Part shown: positions 16,682 through 24,941 of the stretch, one piece after another
How the letters are laid out: each line of letters starts with the position of its first letter
How positions within the stretch are numbered: the first letter of the stretch is position 1
Source: Sulfuriferula multivorans
GTDB lineage: Bacteria; Pseudomonadota; Gammaproteobacteria; Burkholderiales; Sulfuriferulaceae
DNA length: 64,000 nucleotides
Direction of reading: 5' to 3'
Assembly (NCBI RefSeq): GCF_003851125.1
Contig: NZ_BGOW01000006.1
Span: forward strand, 1-64,000
The notes under the pieces: model-generated
What the model saw: the letters and a program-made list of their open reading frames with translations, nothing else
The model's database searches: none
What the model was told of the DNA's origin: nothing
Translations under genes and position numbers: made by a program

Positions 16682-16996
16682 ATGATCTACATCGTTGAAA
16701 TTCCCCACCAGAAGCGCCCGCATGCGTGGTTCGCATTCAGCCGTGAGGACTTCGTGCTCAAGGTGCGTGCGACCCATGGGTCGAAAGTGGATCAGGCTGG
16801 AGCGGCAAATGAATTCGATGCGTGCGTCGCTGCGCTTGCGCACGATCTCAAGGATTATCGCGTACACCTCAGCGATGAGCTGGCCATCGGCGCGCTGCAG
16901 AGCGATCCGCTGTACGACAAGTACGACGGGTTCTACGCGCACATGGCGTTGCGCGAGCAACTGGTTGCGATGGACGCCCTGGAGGACGATTTGTAA
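16682..16996 (+). CDS. Unknown small acidic protein
   Basis: 104 residues. It opens MIYIVEIPHQKRPHAWFAF with an aromatic-rich strand, then helices, and ends in acidic DALEDDL. No known domain. It sits 9 bp after the previous small gene. There is no clear Shine-Dalgarno, so translational coupling is likely. Last of the five small unknown genes between the ATPase and the amine oxidase. Confidence 0.67.
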   Translation: MIYIVEIPHQKRPHAWFAFSREDFVLKVRATHGSKVDQAGAANEFDACVAALAHDLKDYRVHLSDELAIGALQSDPLYDKYDGFYAHMALREQLVAMDALEDDL

Positions 16997-17030
16997 GGTG
17001 CCATGAAATGGATATTGCCCGGGAGTTGGC

Positions 17031-18611
17031 ATGAATGAGATAGACGTGGACATCGCCGTCGTCGGCGCCGGTCTGTGCGGCCTGGCGTTGGCACGCACAC
17101 TGCACGCACGCGGACAGCGTTTTCTGCTGTTCGAGGCACGCGTACGGCTGGGCGGACGGATACTGGGCGAACGCAGCGCCAGCGGCATGGCGCATGATCT
17201 CGGCCCGACCTGGTTCTGGCCCGAGGCCGAACCGCACATGGCTGCGCTGATTGCAGAACTGGGTCTGGATGCCTATCCCCAGCACGATAGCGGCACGGTG
17301 TTGCGCATGCGCGATCCGAACGAAAAAACCGAAAGCAGCGATCAAGCCGTTCATGGCGGCGCGCAGCGCCTGAGCGGCGGCATGTCCGAACTGGTGCAGG
17401 CGCTATCCGGATTCCTGCCGGCGGAACACCTGCGGCTGGCGCATGAACTGGTCGCAGTGACCGACGTGGGCGCGTATCTCGAACTGCGTTTCCGCTGCGG
17501 TGATGGAGAAATTGGTGCGGCGGAAACCGTGGTCCGCGCGCGTCGCGTGGTGCTGGCCGTGCCGCCGCGTCTGCTGCTCGAGCATGTGCGCTTCACGCCC
17601 GCGCTCGACCCGGCACTGGTCGAGGCGATGCGCGCCACGCCCACCTGGATGGCCACGCAAGCCAAGGCGCTGATGACCTACACGCAGGCTTTCTGGCGCG
17701 CAGACGGCCATTCCGGCAATGCCTTCGTGCGCCATGAACAGGCGGTGCTGGGCGAAATCTTCGATGCCTGCGGCGGCACCGACCCCAGCGTGGGCGGCGC
17801 AGCGCTGGGCGGTTTTTGCGCCATGAATCCGGAACAGCGCAAGCACTTCGAATCCGGCATGCCCATGCTGGTGCGCAGCCAACTGTCGCAACTGTTTGGC
17901 GAACCTGCCGAGCTGGGTGAACTGCATCTCCATGACTGGGTTGACGAGCCGTATACCTGCGCGGCGCTCGATCAGGCCGATCCCGCCGATGCACCCGAAT
18001 ACGGCCACTCCGCGCTGACGCGCAGCTGGTACGGGGGTCGATTGCATTTCGGTGCCAGCGAGACCGCACTGCATGGCGGCGGCCATATGGAAGGCGCGCT
18101 GGACGCCGCCATGCGATTGCAGCAAGCGCTGGCTCCGGCGCGCTCGTCTCAGCCCCTCTCCGCGCTCAACGCGCACTGCATCAAGCGCTTCGCCACATGG
18201 GCGGGTGTGCAGCGTGAATCAGCGCTCGCTGCCTACCAGCGCACGCTGCACGAACGGCTATCCAGCCAGGCGCGCGAGCAACTGACCCGTCACAGCGTGC
18301 TGGACAGCCTGGTTGAGACCTACGACGCAGCGCTGCGTCAGCTCGCAGAACTGCCGTTCGACGCGAGCGGCTCGGTGCTGGAGCCCGGCTGGTCCGAACT
18401 CACCCCGCCGGTACTCCAGCCCATGCACAGTTTCGGCACGACACTGCTCGACGAAGTGCTGTGCTTTAACCGCAGCTCCTGCGCGATCTCGAACTTCCCC
18501 GACGAGCACACGCCGGAGTCGGCGTATCTGGAGGATATCCGGCGCGATATGTACGCCGCCTGGCGCAGCTTCGTGCTCGCCGGCAACGACATCCTGATGC
18601 AAAAAGCCTGA
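17031..18611 (+). CDS. FAD-dependent flavin monoamine oxidase-like protein
   Basis: 526 residues. The N terminus has a dinucleotide fold, VVGAGLCGLALARTLHARG, ending in the acidic EAR, and then RLGGRILGE, the amine-oxidase/phytoene-desaturase FAD signature. GGAQRLSGGMSELVQAL matches the FAD pyrophosphate loop of flavin amine oxidases. The C terminus contains the substrate-domain patterns and YGGRLHFGASETA, the usual second FAD contact. The amine or other substrate is unknown. GGGAG lies upstream of ATG 17031. Part of the + strand accessory block; no direct nif link is known to me. Confidence 0.82.
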   Translation: MNEIDVDIAVVGAGLCGLALARTLHARGQRFLLFEARVRLGGRILGERSASGMAHDLGPTWFWPEAEPHMAALIAELGLDAYPQHDSGTVLRMRDPNEKTESSDQAVHGGAQRLSGGMSELVQALSGFLPAEHLRLAHELVAVTDVGAYLELRFRCGDGEIGAAETVVRARRVVLAVPPRLLLEHVRFTPALDPALVEAMRATPTWMATQAKALMTYTQAFWRADGHSGNAFVRHEQAVLGEIFDACGGTDPSVGGAALGGFCAMNPEQRKHFESGMPMLVRSQLSQLFGEPAELGELHLHDWVDEPYTCAALDQADPADAPEYGHSALTRSWYGGRLHFGASETALHGGGHMEGALDAAMRLQQALAPARSSQPLSALNAHCIKRFATWAGVQRESALAAYQRTLHERLSSQAREQLTRHSVLDSLVETYDAALRQLAELPFDASGSVLEPGWSELTPPVLQPMHSFGTTLLDEVLCFNRSSCAISNFPDEHTPESAYLEDIRRDMYAAWRSFVLAGNDILMQKA

Positions 18612-18616
18612 AGTCG

Positions 18617-19231
18617 ATGAAACTCTACATGACCCCCGGCTCGTGTTCCACCGGCATCCACATCCTGCTGGAAGAGCTCGATCTGGCTTTCGAGGCCTAT
18701 ATCGTGAACCTGCCGACAGGCGACCACACCAGGCCCGATTACCTCGCGATCAACCCGAAGTCCAGCATCCCGACGCTGGTGCGCGACGATGGTTCCGTGC
18801 TGACCGAGTTTCAGGCGATAGCTTACTGGCTGGCACGCAGCCATCCCAGGGCCAGGCTGCTGCCGGGTGATGCGGACGGCGATGCGCGCGTGATCGAGGC
18901 GATGGATTACGTCGTCGGCACCCTTCATGGCCAGTGATTCGCCCGTATTTTTATCACGGACACGTTTACGCCGAACGAAGCCGACCACGAAGCGGTGAGG
19001 GCGCGCGGCCGCGAAATCGTCGAGCGGGGATTCGCGCTGATGAACGATGCACTGGCTGGCAAGGAATATGTCGTCGGCAGTTTTTCCATTGCCGATGCGG
19101 CGCTGTTTTACGTGGAATTCTGGGCGGACAAACTGGCCATTGACCTGCCCGAGCACTGCCGCGCGCATTACCAGCGCATGCTGGCGCGTCCGGTGGTGCA
19201 GCGGGTGCTGCGGGAAGAGGGGTATCGCTGA
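18617..19231 (+). pseudogene. Glutathione S-transferase interrupted by an in-frame TGA
   Basis: The N-terminal thioredoxin domain (KLYMTPGSCSTGIHILLEE, then NPKSSIPTLV) is open to codon 106, where TGA (18935-18937) interrupts DYVVGTLHGQ. The same frame continues FARIFITDTFTP and through a full GST helical domain (GSFSIADAALFYVEFWADKL) to 19231. No frameshift is needed: a single G-to-T change of GGA would make this stop. Total length (~204 codons) is right for a GST. It is either a recent nonsense mutation or a base error. Selenocysteine is unlikely, as no SECIS-like hairpin was noticed. Confidence 0.8.
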
Positions 19232-19271
19232 TGTGCCAGCGGCGAGCGAAATGCAACGGGAGGACGGATCA

Positions 19272-20774
19272 ATGGGAAACTTTTTTACACGGGGCTTGAA
19301 GCCTCTCGCGGAGCTTCCCCTCGACCCGTGCTATGCAGGGTTGAGCGATGCCTATCACACACCCGTCACGCCGACGCCCTTGCCGCAACCGCGACTGGTG
19401 CATTTCAACGAGCGGCTCGCCGTAGAGCTGGGCATCGATACCGGAGATCAGGCGCTGATCGACATTCTCTCCGGCAACCGCCCATGGCCCGCCTATGCGC
19501 CCGTCGCATCCGTCTATGCCGGGCATCAATTCGGCGCCTGGGTTTCCCAGCTGGGCGACGGCCGCGCGCTGACCATCGCGGAAATCCGCAAGCCGGACGG
19601 CGAGCGGGTCGAACTGCAACTCAAAGGGGCAGGGCAGACGCCTTATTCGCGCGGTTCCGACGGCCGTGCGGTGCTGCGTTCGTCGATCCGCGAATACCTT
19701 TGTTCCGAAGCCATGCACGCGCTGGGCATTCCCACCACGCGCAGCCTCAGCCTGGTGGCTTCGCCCGAGCCGGTGCAGCGCGAAACCATGGAGACCGCCG
19801 CGGTGGTGTGCCGTGTCGCGCCCAGCTTCGTGCGCTTCGGCCAATTCGAATTCTTCTACCATCGGGGCCAGCACGCACAACTCGCACCGCTGGCCGATCA
19901 CGTCATTGCGCAAAACTTCCCGCACCTGGTTGATCGACCGGATCGCTACGCGCGCTGGCTGGAGGAGGTGATCGAACGCACCGCGTGCCTGATCGCGCAG
20001 TGGCAAACGGTGGGCTTCTGCCACGGCGTGATGAACACCGACAACTTCTCCATTCTCGGTCTCACCCTGGATTACGGCCCGTTCGGCTTCATGGACGCCT
20101 TCCGCCAGCACCATGTCTGCAACCATTCCGATTACGAGGGGCGTTACGGCTATGACAGCCAGCCCCTGATCGGGCAATGGAACAGCTCGCGCCTGTTGCA
20201 GACCATGCTGCCGCTGCTCTCCGACAATCAGGAAGAAGCGGCGGACATCGTCACCGATATTTACGAACGCTATTCCTCCACCTACTCGCGGGAAGCCCTG
20301 CGTCGCTGGGCGGACAAGATGGGACTGCGCGAAGTGCGCGAGGGCGACGCAAGTCTGATCAGCCGTCTGCTCACCATTCTGCATCAGAGCAAAAGCGATT
20401 TCACGCGCAGTTTCCGCCACCTGTCGCGGGTGCGCACCGACAGCGATGCACCGGCCACGGGGGTGCGCGAAGAGATTGCCGATCTCCAGGCGTTCGATGC
20501 CTGGGTCACGGATTACCGCGCGCGGCTGCGTGCCGAGCAGAATACCGACGATGCTGCGCGCGCGGCACGGATGAATCAGGTCAACCCGAAATACGTGCTG
20601 CGCAATCATCTCGCCCAGACCGCCATCGAAAGCGCCATGAACGACGACGACACGGAAGTCGCCGCGCTGATACGGCTGCTCAGCCGCCCCTACGATGAGC
20701 AACCCGGCATGGAGCGCTACGCTGCCGCGCCACCCGACGAACTGCGCCATCTGGAAATCAGCTGCTCGTCGTAA
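19272..20774 (+). CDS. selO: Protein adenylyltransferase SelO (YdiU family)
   Basis: 500 residues from ATG 19272. SelO hallmarks are present: YAGHQFGAWVSQLGDGRA, LQLKGAGQTPYSRGSDGRAV and a kinase-like active region, HGVMNTDNFSILGLTLDYGPFGFMD, in which N and D bind the metal. SelO pseudokinases transfer AMP to Ser/Thr/Tyr of other proteins and protect against oxidative stress. The C terminus lacks the usual Cys (or Sec) residue: it ends HLEISCSS, where a near-terminal Cys is present. Preceded by the broken GST. Confidence 0.93.
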   Translation: MGNFFTRGLKPLAELPLDPCYAGLSDAYHTPVTPTPLPQPRLVHFNERLAVELGIDTGDQALIDILSGNRPWPAYAPVASVYAGHQFGAWVSQLGDGRALTIAEIRKPDGERVELQLKGAGQTPYSRGSDGRAVLRSSIREYLCSEAMHALGIPTTRSLSLVASPEPVQRETMETAAVVCRVAPSFVRFGQFEFFYHRGQHAQLAPLADHVIAQNFPHLVDRPDRYARWLEEVIERTACLIAQWQTVGFCHGVMNTDNFSILGLTLDYGPFGFMDAFRQHHVCNHSDYEGRYGYDSQPLIGQWNSSRLLQTMLPLLSDNQEEAADIVTDIYERYSSTYSREALRRWADKMGLREVREGDASLISRLLTILHQSKSDFTRSFRHLSRVRTDSDAPATGVREEIADLQAFDAWVTDYRARLRAEQNTDDAARAARMNQVNPKYVLRNHLAQTAIESAMNDDDTEVAALIRLLSRPYDEQPGMERYAAAPPDELRHLEISCSS

Positions 20775-20778
20775 CGTT

Positions 20779-21042
20779 ATGGAAGCCGAAACAGGCAGCG
20801 GATTCGTGGTGGCCGAAATGAACACGCACCACTTCATGTTCAAGGGTGCGGGGCGCAACCGGGAAAGCGCTCGCGTCGCGCTGCTGAACGCCTGGCGGGT
20901 GCATCGCAGCGCACTGCTGGCACGCTACCCGGAGCGGATTGACGCCATTCCGGACGAGACCAAAATGGAACAGCACTTTAAAATTCATTATCTGGAATTC
21001 GAAATGGATGCGGGCTATCGCGATGGCGAGCGCCTGGTGTGA
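20779..21042 (+). CDS. Unknown small protein
   Basis: 87 residues from ATG 20779, 4 bp after the selO stop. Visible parts: GFVVAEMNTHHFMFKGAGRN at the start and KMEQHFKIHYLEFEMDAGY near the end. Short, mixed alpha/beta, no signal peptide or membrane segment. Not recognised. The spacing suggests co-expression with selO. Confidence 0.65.
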   Translation: MEAETGSGFVVAEMNTHHFMFKGAGRNRESARVALLNAWRVHRSALLARYPERIDAIPDETKMEQHFKIHYLEFEMDAGYRDGERLV

Positions 21043-21096
21043 CCAGCCTGGCGCGCGAGCGCTTTCCATCACCTCTATGAAGAGACACAAACCATC

Positions 21097-21783
21097 ATGA
21101 ATTATGCCTTCCCGCCTGCCCCCGTCGTCACCCTGGACGCCATGTCCAGCAATCCTTTTCCGGTGCGCCGCATTTTCTGCGTCGGGCGCAATTACCCCGA
21201 TCATGCGCGCGAAATGGGCGCCGATCCCGAGCGCGACGAACCCTTCTTCTTCATGAAGCCAGCCGGCGCCATCCTGCATAACAATTCCGTGCTGCCCTAT
21301 CCACCTGCCACCAGCAATTTGCAGCCGGAAGTGGAGCTGGTGGTGGCCTTGCACAAGGGCGGCAAGAACATCCCGGCCGACAAGGTCGATTACGACTATG
21401 TGTTCGGCTATGCCGTGGGTTTGGACATGACCCGGCGTGACTTGCAACAGGCCGCGCGCGAGAAAGGGCGACCCTGGGATATGGCCAAGGGGTTCGACCA
21501 TTCGGCGCCGTGTAGCGCGATCACCCCGGAGTTTTATGCGGGGAACATCAGCCGGGGCAAGATCGAGCTCAAGGTGAATGGCGAAATACGCCAGAGCGGC
21601 GATGTCGGCGACATGATTCTGAAGATTCCCCAGATGGTTCACACCCTGTCGAATCTGGTCGAGCTGTTTCCCGGCGACCTGATCTTTACCGGCACCCCTG
21701 CCGGCGTGGCGCCGGTGGTCAAGGGCGATGTCATCGAAGCCACGGTCGCCGGGCTGGAGCCGCTGATCATCACGATAGGCTAG
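21097..21783 (+). CDS. Fumarylacetoacetate hydrolase family protein
   Basis: 228 residues with the FAH-fold signature: FCVGRNYPDHAREMG, FFFMKPAGAIL, the metal ligands in PEVELVVALHKGG and the late GDLIFTGTPAGVAPV. Length and pattern fit the fumarylpyruvate hydrolase / acylpyruvase (YcgM-like) subgroup, which cleaves acylpyruvates or decarboxylates oxaloacetate with a divalent metal. The exact substrate cannot be read from sequence. Part of the + strand accessory block, about 54 bp after the preceding gene. Confidence 0.88.
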   Translation: MNYAFPPAPVVTLDAMSSNPFPVRRIFCVGRNYPDHAREMGADPERDEPFFFMKPAGAILHNNSVLPYPPATSNLQPEVELVVALHKGGKNIPADKVDYDYVFGYAVGLDMTRRDLQQAAREKGRPWDMAKGFDHSAPCSAITPEFYAGNISRGKIELKVNGEIRQSGDVGDMILKIPQMVHTLSNLVELFPGDLIFTGTPAGVAPVVKGDVIEATVAGLEPLIITIG

Positions 21784-21834
21784 CTGTCCCAACAAGGTTT
21801 TCTCGTATTCCAACCAACAGATCGCACGCACACT

Positions 21835-22269
21835 ATGAGCAACCATCCTCTGTTTGATCACAACCGCGTGATTCTGAGTCACTACGACAGCTATAGCGCT
21901 GCTCTGGTCTTTGCCCGCTACGGCGCCAGCATTCTGGCGACCACGCCCTTGCCGCAATCGGCAGCACCCATGCCCGCACCCGGCGACGTCACTGAACTAC
22001 ACGACCCCGGCGCGGTGCTGGCCGCCATCGTGGCGCAAGCGGGTCTCGACCCTGCGCAATTGCGCCTGGATGAGGGCTTCCAGGAATGGATGTCGAGCGA
22101 CAGCGGCCCCATTCGCCTCCATCTTGTTCGTTTCACGACACTGGATACGCCTCGCCAGGCGATAGAACCGCTCGGCGGCGTATTCAAGTCGATCAGTGAA
22201 ATGCGCGGACTCCCCATGATCGAGCTGAATCTGATGCGCCAGATTTTCAATCTGACCATGGGTGGCTGA
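21835..22269 (+). CDS. Unknown protein of accessory block
   Basis: 144 residues; begins MSNHPLFDHNRVILSHYDSY, followed by an Ala/Pro-rich stretch and a C-terminal half with LHLVRFTTLDTPRQAIEPLG and LMRQIFNLTMGG. Soluble, no recognised motif. It lies between the FAH protein and a Rieske ferredoxin in the same direction, with 41 bp to the Rieske gene, so it is probably in one operon with it. Confidence 0.65.
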   Translation: MSNHPLFDHNRVILSHYDSYSAALVFARYGASILATTPLPQSAAPMPAPGDVTELHDPGAVLAAIVAQAGLDPAQLRLDEGFQEWMSSDSGPIRLHLVRFTTLDTPRQAIEPLGGVFKSISEMRGLPMIELNLMRQIFNLTMGG

Positions 22270-22310
22270 CCCCTCGCCACATGCGGATTTTTATCAATCA
22301 GGAGTGAAGC

Positions 22311-22640
22311 ATGGCCTACGAAAACGTCTGCAAACAGAGTCTGCTCTACGAGGGCGAACTGGTTCCCTGCAAGCTGGGCGATCAGGAAATCGTCATCATG
22401 TGGCCCGACGGCGGTAAACCCAAAGCCTATGAAGCGCGCTGCCCCCATGAAGGCGTCTCGCTGGGACGCGGCGACTTCAACGGCCGCATCCTGTATTGCA
22501 CCGCGCACGGCTGGGTTTTCGATGGCCATAGCGGAAAATGCCTGCAACCTGCCGGGTGGGCGATGAAGGAGTACCCCATGCGAATCGAAGATGGCATGGT
22601 GCAAGTGGATATTACAGCGACCGACACGACGCCGGGTTGA
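22311..22640 (+). CDS. Rieske-type [2Fe-2S] ferredoxin
   Basis: 109 residues with the two Rieske boxes: CPHEGVSLG (C-x-H) and CTAHGWVFD (C-x2-H), separated by 17 residues. These bind a 2Fe-2S cluster through two Cys and two His. A soluble small Rieske protein, probably an electron carrier. ATG 22311 follows CAGGAGTG. It is one of three small Rieske genes in this window (the others at 30067-30396 and 30456-30851). Confidence 0.9.
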   Translation: MAYENVCKQSLLYEGELVPCKLGDQEIVIMWPDGGKPKAYEARCPHEGVSLGRGDFNGRILYCTAHGWVFDGHSGKCLQPAGWAMKEYPMRIEDGMVQVDITATDTTPG

Positions 22641-22698
22641 GTTACTTCGCCGTCGTTGAACAGGGTTTTGAATCTCACCGGGAAAACAGGAGAACATC

Positions 22699-23007
22699 AT
22701 GTCTTTGGATTTGAAAATGGAATGGTCCGATACTGACGTCGCAAAATTGTTAGGCTCCGTCAATGATGATCGGGACTGGCGTCTGGAAGCCGACAAGAAC
22801 GGCATTGTCAGTCTGCAGGACAAAACCAGCCACCCGACCGACGTCGCCTATGACGAAAGCCTGCACTGCTTTTTCGAAATGTGGCATCAGGGAACCGACT
22901 TTGTCGGCGCCTCGGCGGCGAGCGACAAACAATTGGTGGCGAGTGTTGCAAAAGCCTTGCGCAACAACTATCCCGATCTGGTCAAAGGCCAGTTTATTTT
23001 TATCTAG
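22699..23007 (+). CDS. Unknown small protein downstream of Rieske gene
   Basis: 102 residues, ATG 22699 after ACAGGAG. Contains an acidic N-terminal half and DESLHCFFEMWHQGTDFVGA; ends with VKGQFIFI. Single Cys. No domain recognised. It lies 58 bp behind the Rieske ferredoxin, suggesting a linked role, but nothing in the sequence shows which. Confidence 0.65.
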   Translation: MSLDLKMEWSDTDVAKLLGSVNDDRDWRLEADKNGIVSLQDKTSHPTDVAYDESLHCFFEMWHQGTDFVGASAASDKQLVASVAKALRNNYPDLVKGQFIFI

Positions 23008-23043
23008 CCTCCCCGAGCCCGGCTCGTGATTCTCGATACGCCC

Positions 23044-23910
23044 ATGCCTTCAAAATTTACCCCTCTCCCCCCGGAACTCCTGCAGACTCATCCCGCGTTG
23101 AGCTTGCTGCGCCTGGCGGCGCTATCCGCCGGTCCCGATGGCAGGCTGGACGACGAGACGCTGGAGCTGATGTTCACGCAGGTCGCAACTGGCGCGCTGG
23201 TCGGCATGGTGGCGGCCGACGCGTGGCCGGAACTGGTTCGCGGCCTTATGGGGCAGGTGCCATCGAACATGTTCCGCACCCTGTACGCCTGCGGTGCGTT
23301 GACGGAGGTGCTACCCGACGTGGCGGCCGTGTTCGGCGTGCCGCAAATTGCCGATGATCCGCCGCAGGTCGACATCGGCCAGCATCTGCTGTGCGTGCTG
23401 GACGAGGCGGCCCGCTGTGGTGCGCCGTTGCCGGTGCGCTTCGCCGCGATGGCGATGCATGTCGGCAAATCGGACTCTCCGCCCGAGCATCTGCCCATCC
23501 ACTATCGCCACGTCGAGCGCGGCCAGCCGCGCATCGAGGCGATGTGCGAACGTTTCGGCATTTCGGCAGATTGCCGCGAGCTGGCCCTGCTCGCGCTCGT
23601 CGAATGCGAGCGGGTGCACCGCGTATCGGAAATACGTGCCGGCCCCGTGGCCGCAATGCTGGAACGCCTGGGCGCATTCGACCGGCCGCAACACTTCACG
23701 CAGTTGATGACGCTGTGCGCGTGCGACTACCGCGCCTATCCGCGGCGCACGACGCACGACTATCCCAAGGCCAGCCTGCTGGACATCGCGTTAAAGGCCT
23801 GCGCCGCCATCGATGAAGCCGGACTCTCCGCAGATGGCTTGCAGGAAGCGCGCGCCGCCGCGATCGCCATCGCGTTCGGCTCGGAGCGCTGGTCGAATTC
23901 GCAGGCATGA
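23044..23910 (+). CDS. Headless homologue of the CCA-adding enzyme C-terminal (HD) region
   Basis: 288 residues that resemble only the C-terminal half of a tRNA nucleotidyltransferase: ELVRGLMGQVPSNMFRTLYA, ALTEVLPDVAAVFGVPQ, LPVRFAAMAMHVGK and CRELALLALVE. The nucleotidyltransferase head with its GGSVRD and catalytic Asp pair is absent. The HD motif, normally HDLGK, reads HVGK, so metal phosphohydrolase activity is doubtful. A GTG at 23026 is an alternative start. It may be an RNA-binding paralogue or a regulator. It is not the cell's CCA enzyme. Confidence 0.72.
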   Translation: MPSKFTPLPPELLQTHPALSLLRLAALSAGPDGRLDDETLELMFTQVATGALVGMVAADAWPELVRGLMGQVPSNMFRTLYACGALTEVLPDVAAVFGVPQIADDPPQVDIGQHLLCVLDEAARCGAPLPVRFAAMAMHVGKSDSPPEHLPIHYRHVERGQPRIEAMCERFGISADCRELALLALVECERVHRVSEIRAGPVAAMLERLGAFDRPQHFTQLMTLCACDYRAYPRRTTHDYPKASLLDIALKACAAIDEAGLSADGLQEARAAAIAIAFGSERWSNSQA

Positions 23911-23917
23911 GCCAGCC

Positions 23918-24050
23918 ATGACGACAGCAGCCACGGATACCGGCAACATCGACACCCATCCATCAGCTGCGCGTGCATGCCGAAGCGGCGATTCCCAAGC
24001 CGGTCATGAAACGCTACAAGGCATTCCTGCGCGAGGTGCTGTTCGGTTAG
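23918..24050 (+). pseudogene. Small gene with probable 1-bp frameshift
   Basis: ATG 23918 opens TTAATDTGNIDTHPS, while another frame ending at TAG 24048-24050 reads IHQLRVHAEAAIPKPVMKRY followed by KAFLREVLFG. The span is 133 nt, one base more than a multiple of three, so one extra base near 23960 would join them into a ~43-residue protein. The second half looks protein-like. Function unknown. The gene could also be real only in the second frame with a non-ATG start. Confidence 0.35.
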
Positions 24051-24075
24051 CCTGTCCATAGCCGGGCGCTTTGCG

Positions 24076-24405
24076 ATGAAGGATTACATTCCCGAACTCA
24101 GCGAACAGCGCATGGTCAAGCGCGCCCCGAATCGGCCGATTGATTTCGGGGTGGACCGGGATTACATCTTCTCCTGTTTGAAGGATGTCGAACAAAGCTT
24201 CGGATTGCAGGGATTTCCCGGTCTCGCCCCGCAACAGATACCGGCGCGCGCGCTCATCAGGCAGCTCGTCGTCTGGTGGCGCACCCTCGAACCCGCCAGC
24301 GCGGCCCAGCAGACTGCCTACGCCCGCCTGCCAGGCACCATCCGGCTCATCGACACCATTTCCGCCTGGTGGGCGGAGCATGCTGGCAACGCGCATGAGG
24401 ATTGA
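24076..24405 (+). CDS. Unknown protein, 3' end duplicated downstream
   Basis: 109 residues with SEQRMVKRAPNRPIDFGVDRDY and a Trp-containing C-terminal half (IRLIDTISAWWAEHAGNAHED). No recognised domain. The last ~80 bp of the gene plus ~43 bp after it reappear at 25311-25431, just before the restriction-modification island, as a partial, non-functional copy. Start ATG 24076 has only a weak upstream ribosome site. Confidence 0.65.
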   Translation: MKDYIPELSEQRMVKRAPNRPIDFGVDRDYIFSCLKDVEQSFGLQGFPGLAPQQIPARALIRQLVVWWRTLEPASAAQQTAYARLPGTIRLIDTISAWWAEHAGNAHED

Positions 24406-24448
24406 GGTCGGGGAGACAGGGCAGGCCGTCATGCGGTCCGGATGGGTA
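24327..24448 (+). repeat. Direct repeat, copy 1 (island border duplication)
   Basis: About 122 bp, nearly identical to 25311-25431. It covers the end of the 109-residue gene and downstream sequence (TGCGGTCCGGATG near its end). Differences are about ten point changes and one indel. Confidence 0.85.
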
Positions 24449-24509
24449 GGAGTGGCTGAAAACCCGGAAGGATGAGTCGCTCAGTTGTTTCGAAAAGGCG
24501 CTGAGCAAG

Positions 24510-24623
24510 TTATTGGTTTGTGAAATAACGCATTGCGATCGTAGCCAAAATTCCAGCAATCGCTAAAATCGCCATTAACTGAAGTATGGTAAGACCTTTC
24601 TGTGCATTTTTTGCATTGCCCAT
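24510..24623 (-). CDS. 37-residue prepilin-like membrane peptide
   Basis: A short gene: ATG at 24623, stop at 24510, with AGGAT 10 bp before the start. The peptide has a charged leader MGNAKNAQK, then G followed by LTILQLMAILAIAGILATIA and a short MRYFTNQ tail. This is the class III (type IV prepilin) pattern, in which peptidase cuts after the Gly before a hydrophobic helix; the usual Glu at position 5 of the mature helix is Gln. A pilin needs a globular domain, so this would be a helix-only mini-pilin, a fragment or an unrelated one-helix membrane peptide. Confidence 0.6.
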   Translation of the reverse strand: MGNAKNAQKGLTILQLMAILAIAGILATIAMRYFTNQ

Positions 24624-24941
24624 AGTTGATTATCCTAATGTGGATAGATTGAGCTTCCCCCGGTTTTTTCGTCTGCCAAAGGTCGGCAGCATTCACCGTG
24701 GCATCAGGCGACCACCGAAAACAGTATCAACTCTGCCGATATGACAGAACTGTCGCCTGGCGCCTCCTGGCAGAGAGTACGCATACCGAACAGAAGTGAC
24801 CGTCTTTGCCTATCCGGCGCGTCGATGTGCAAACGCAAATACAGTTTGACGAACAAAGCGGTTTGGCAGTAAAACCAGAACTCCCGCGTCGCTACATTCC
24901 GACTATACAGTTTGCGTCGAATAAGCAGTCAGGTTGCCATT

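Noticed and set aside
18935-18937. TGA as a selenocysteine codon in the GST gene
   Set aside because: No hairpin of SECIS type was noticed directly after it, and GSTs have no Sec at this position; a nonsense change is simpler.
24481-24696. 71-codon minus-strand ORF over the mini-pilin gene
   Set aside because: Amino-acid composition is not protein-like and it overlaps the better supported 37-codon gene in another frame.
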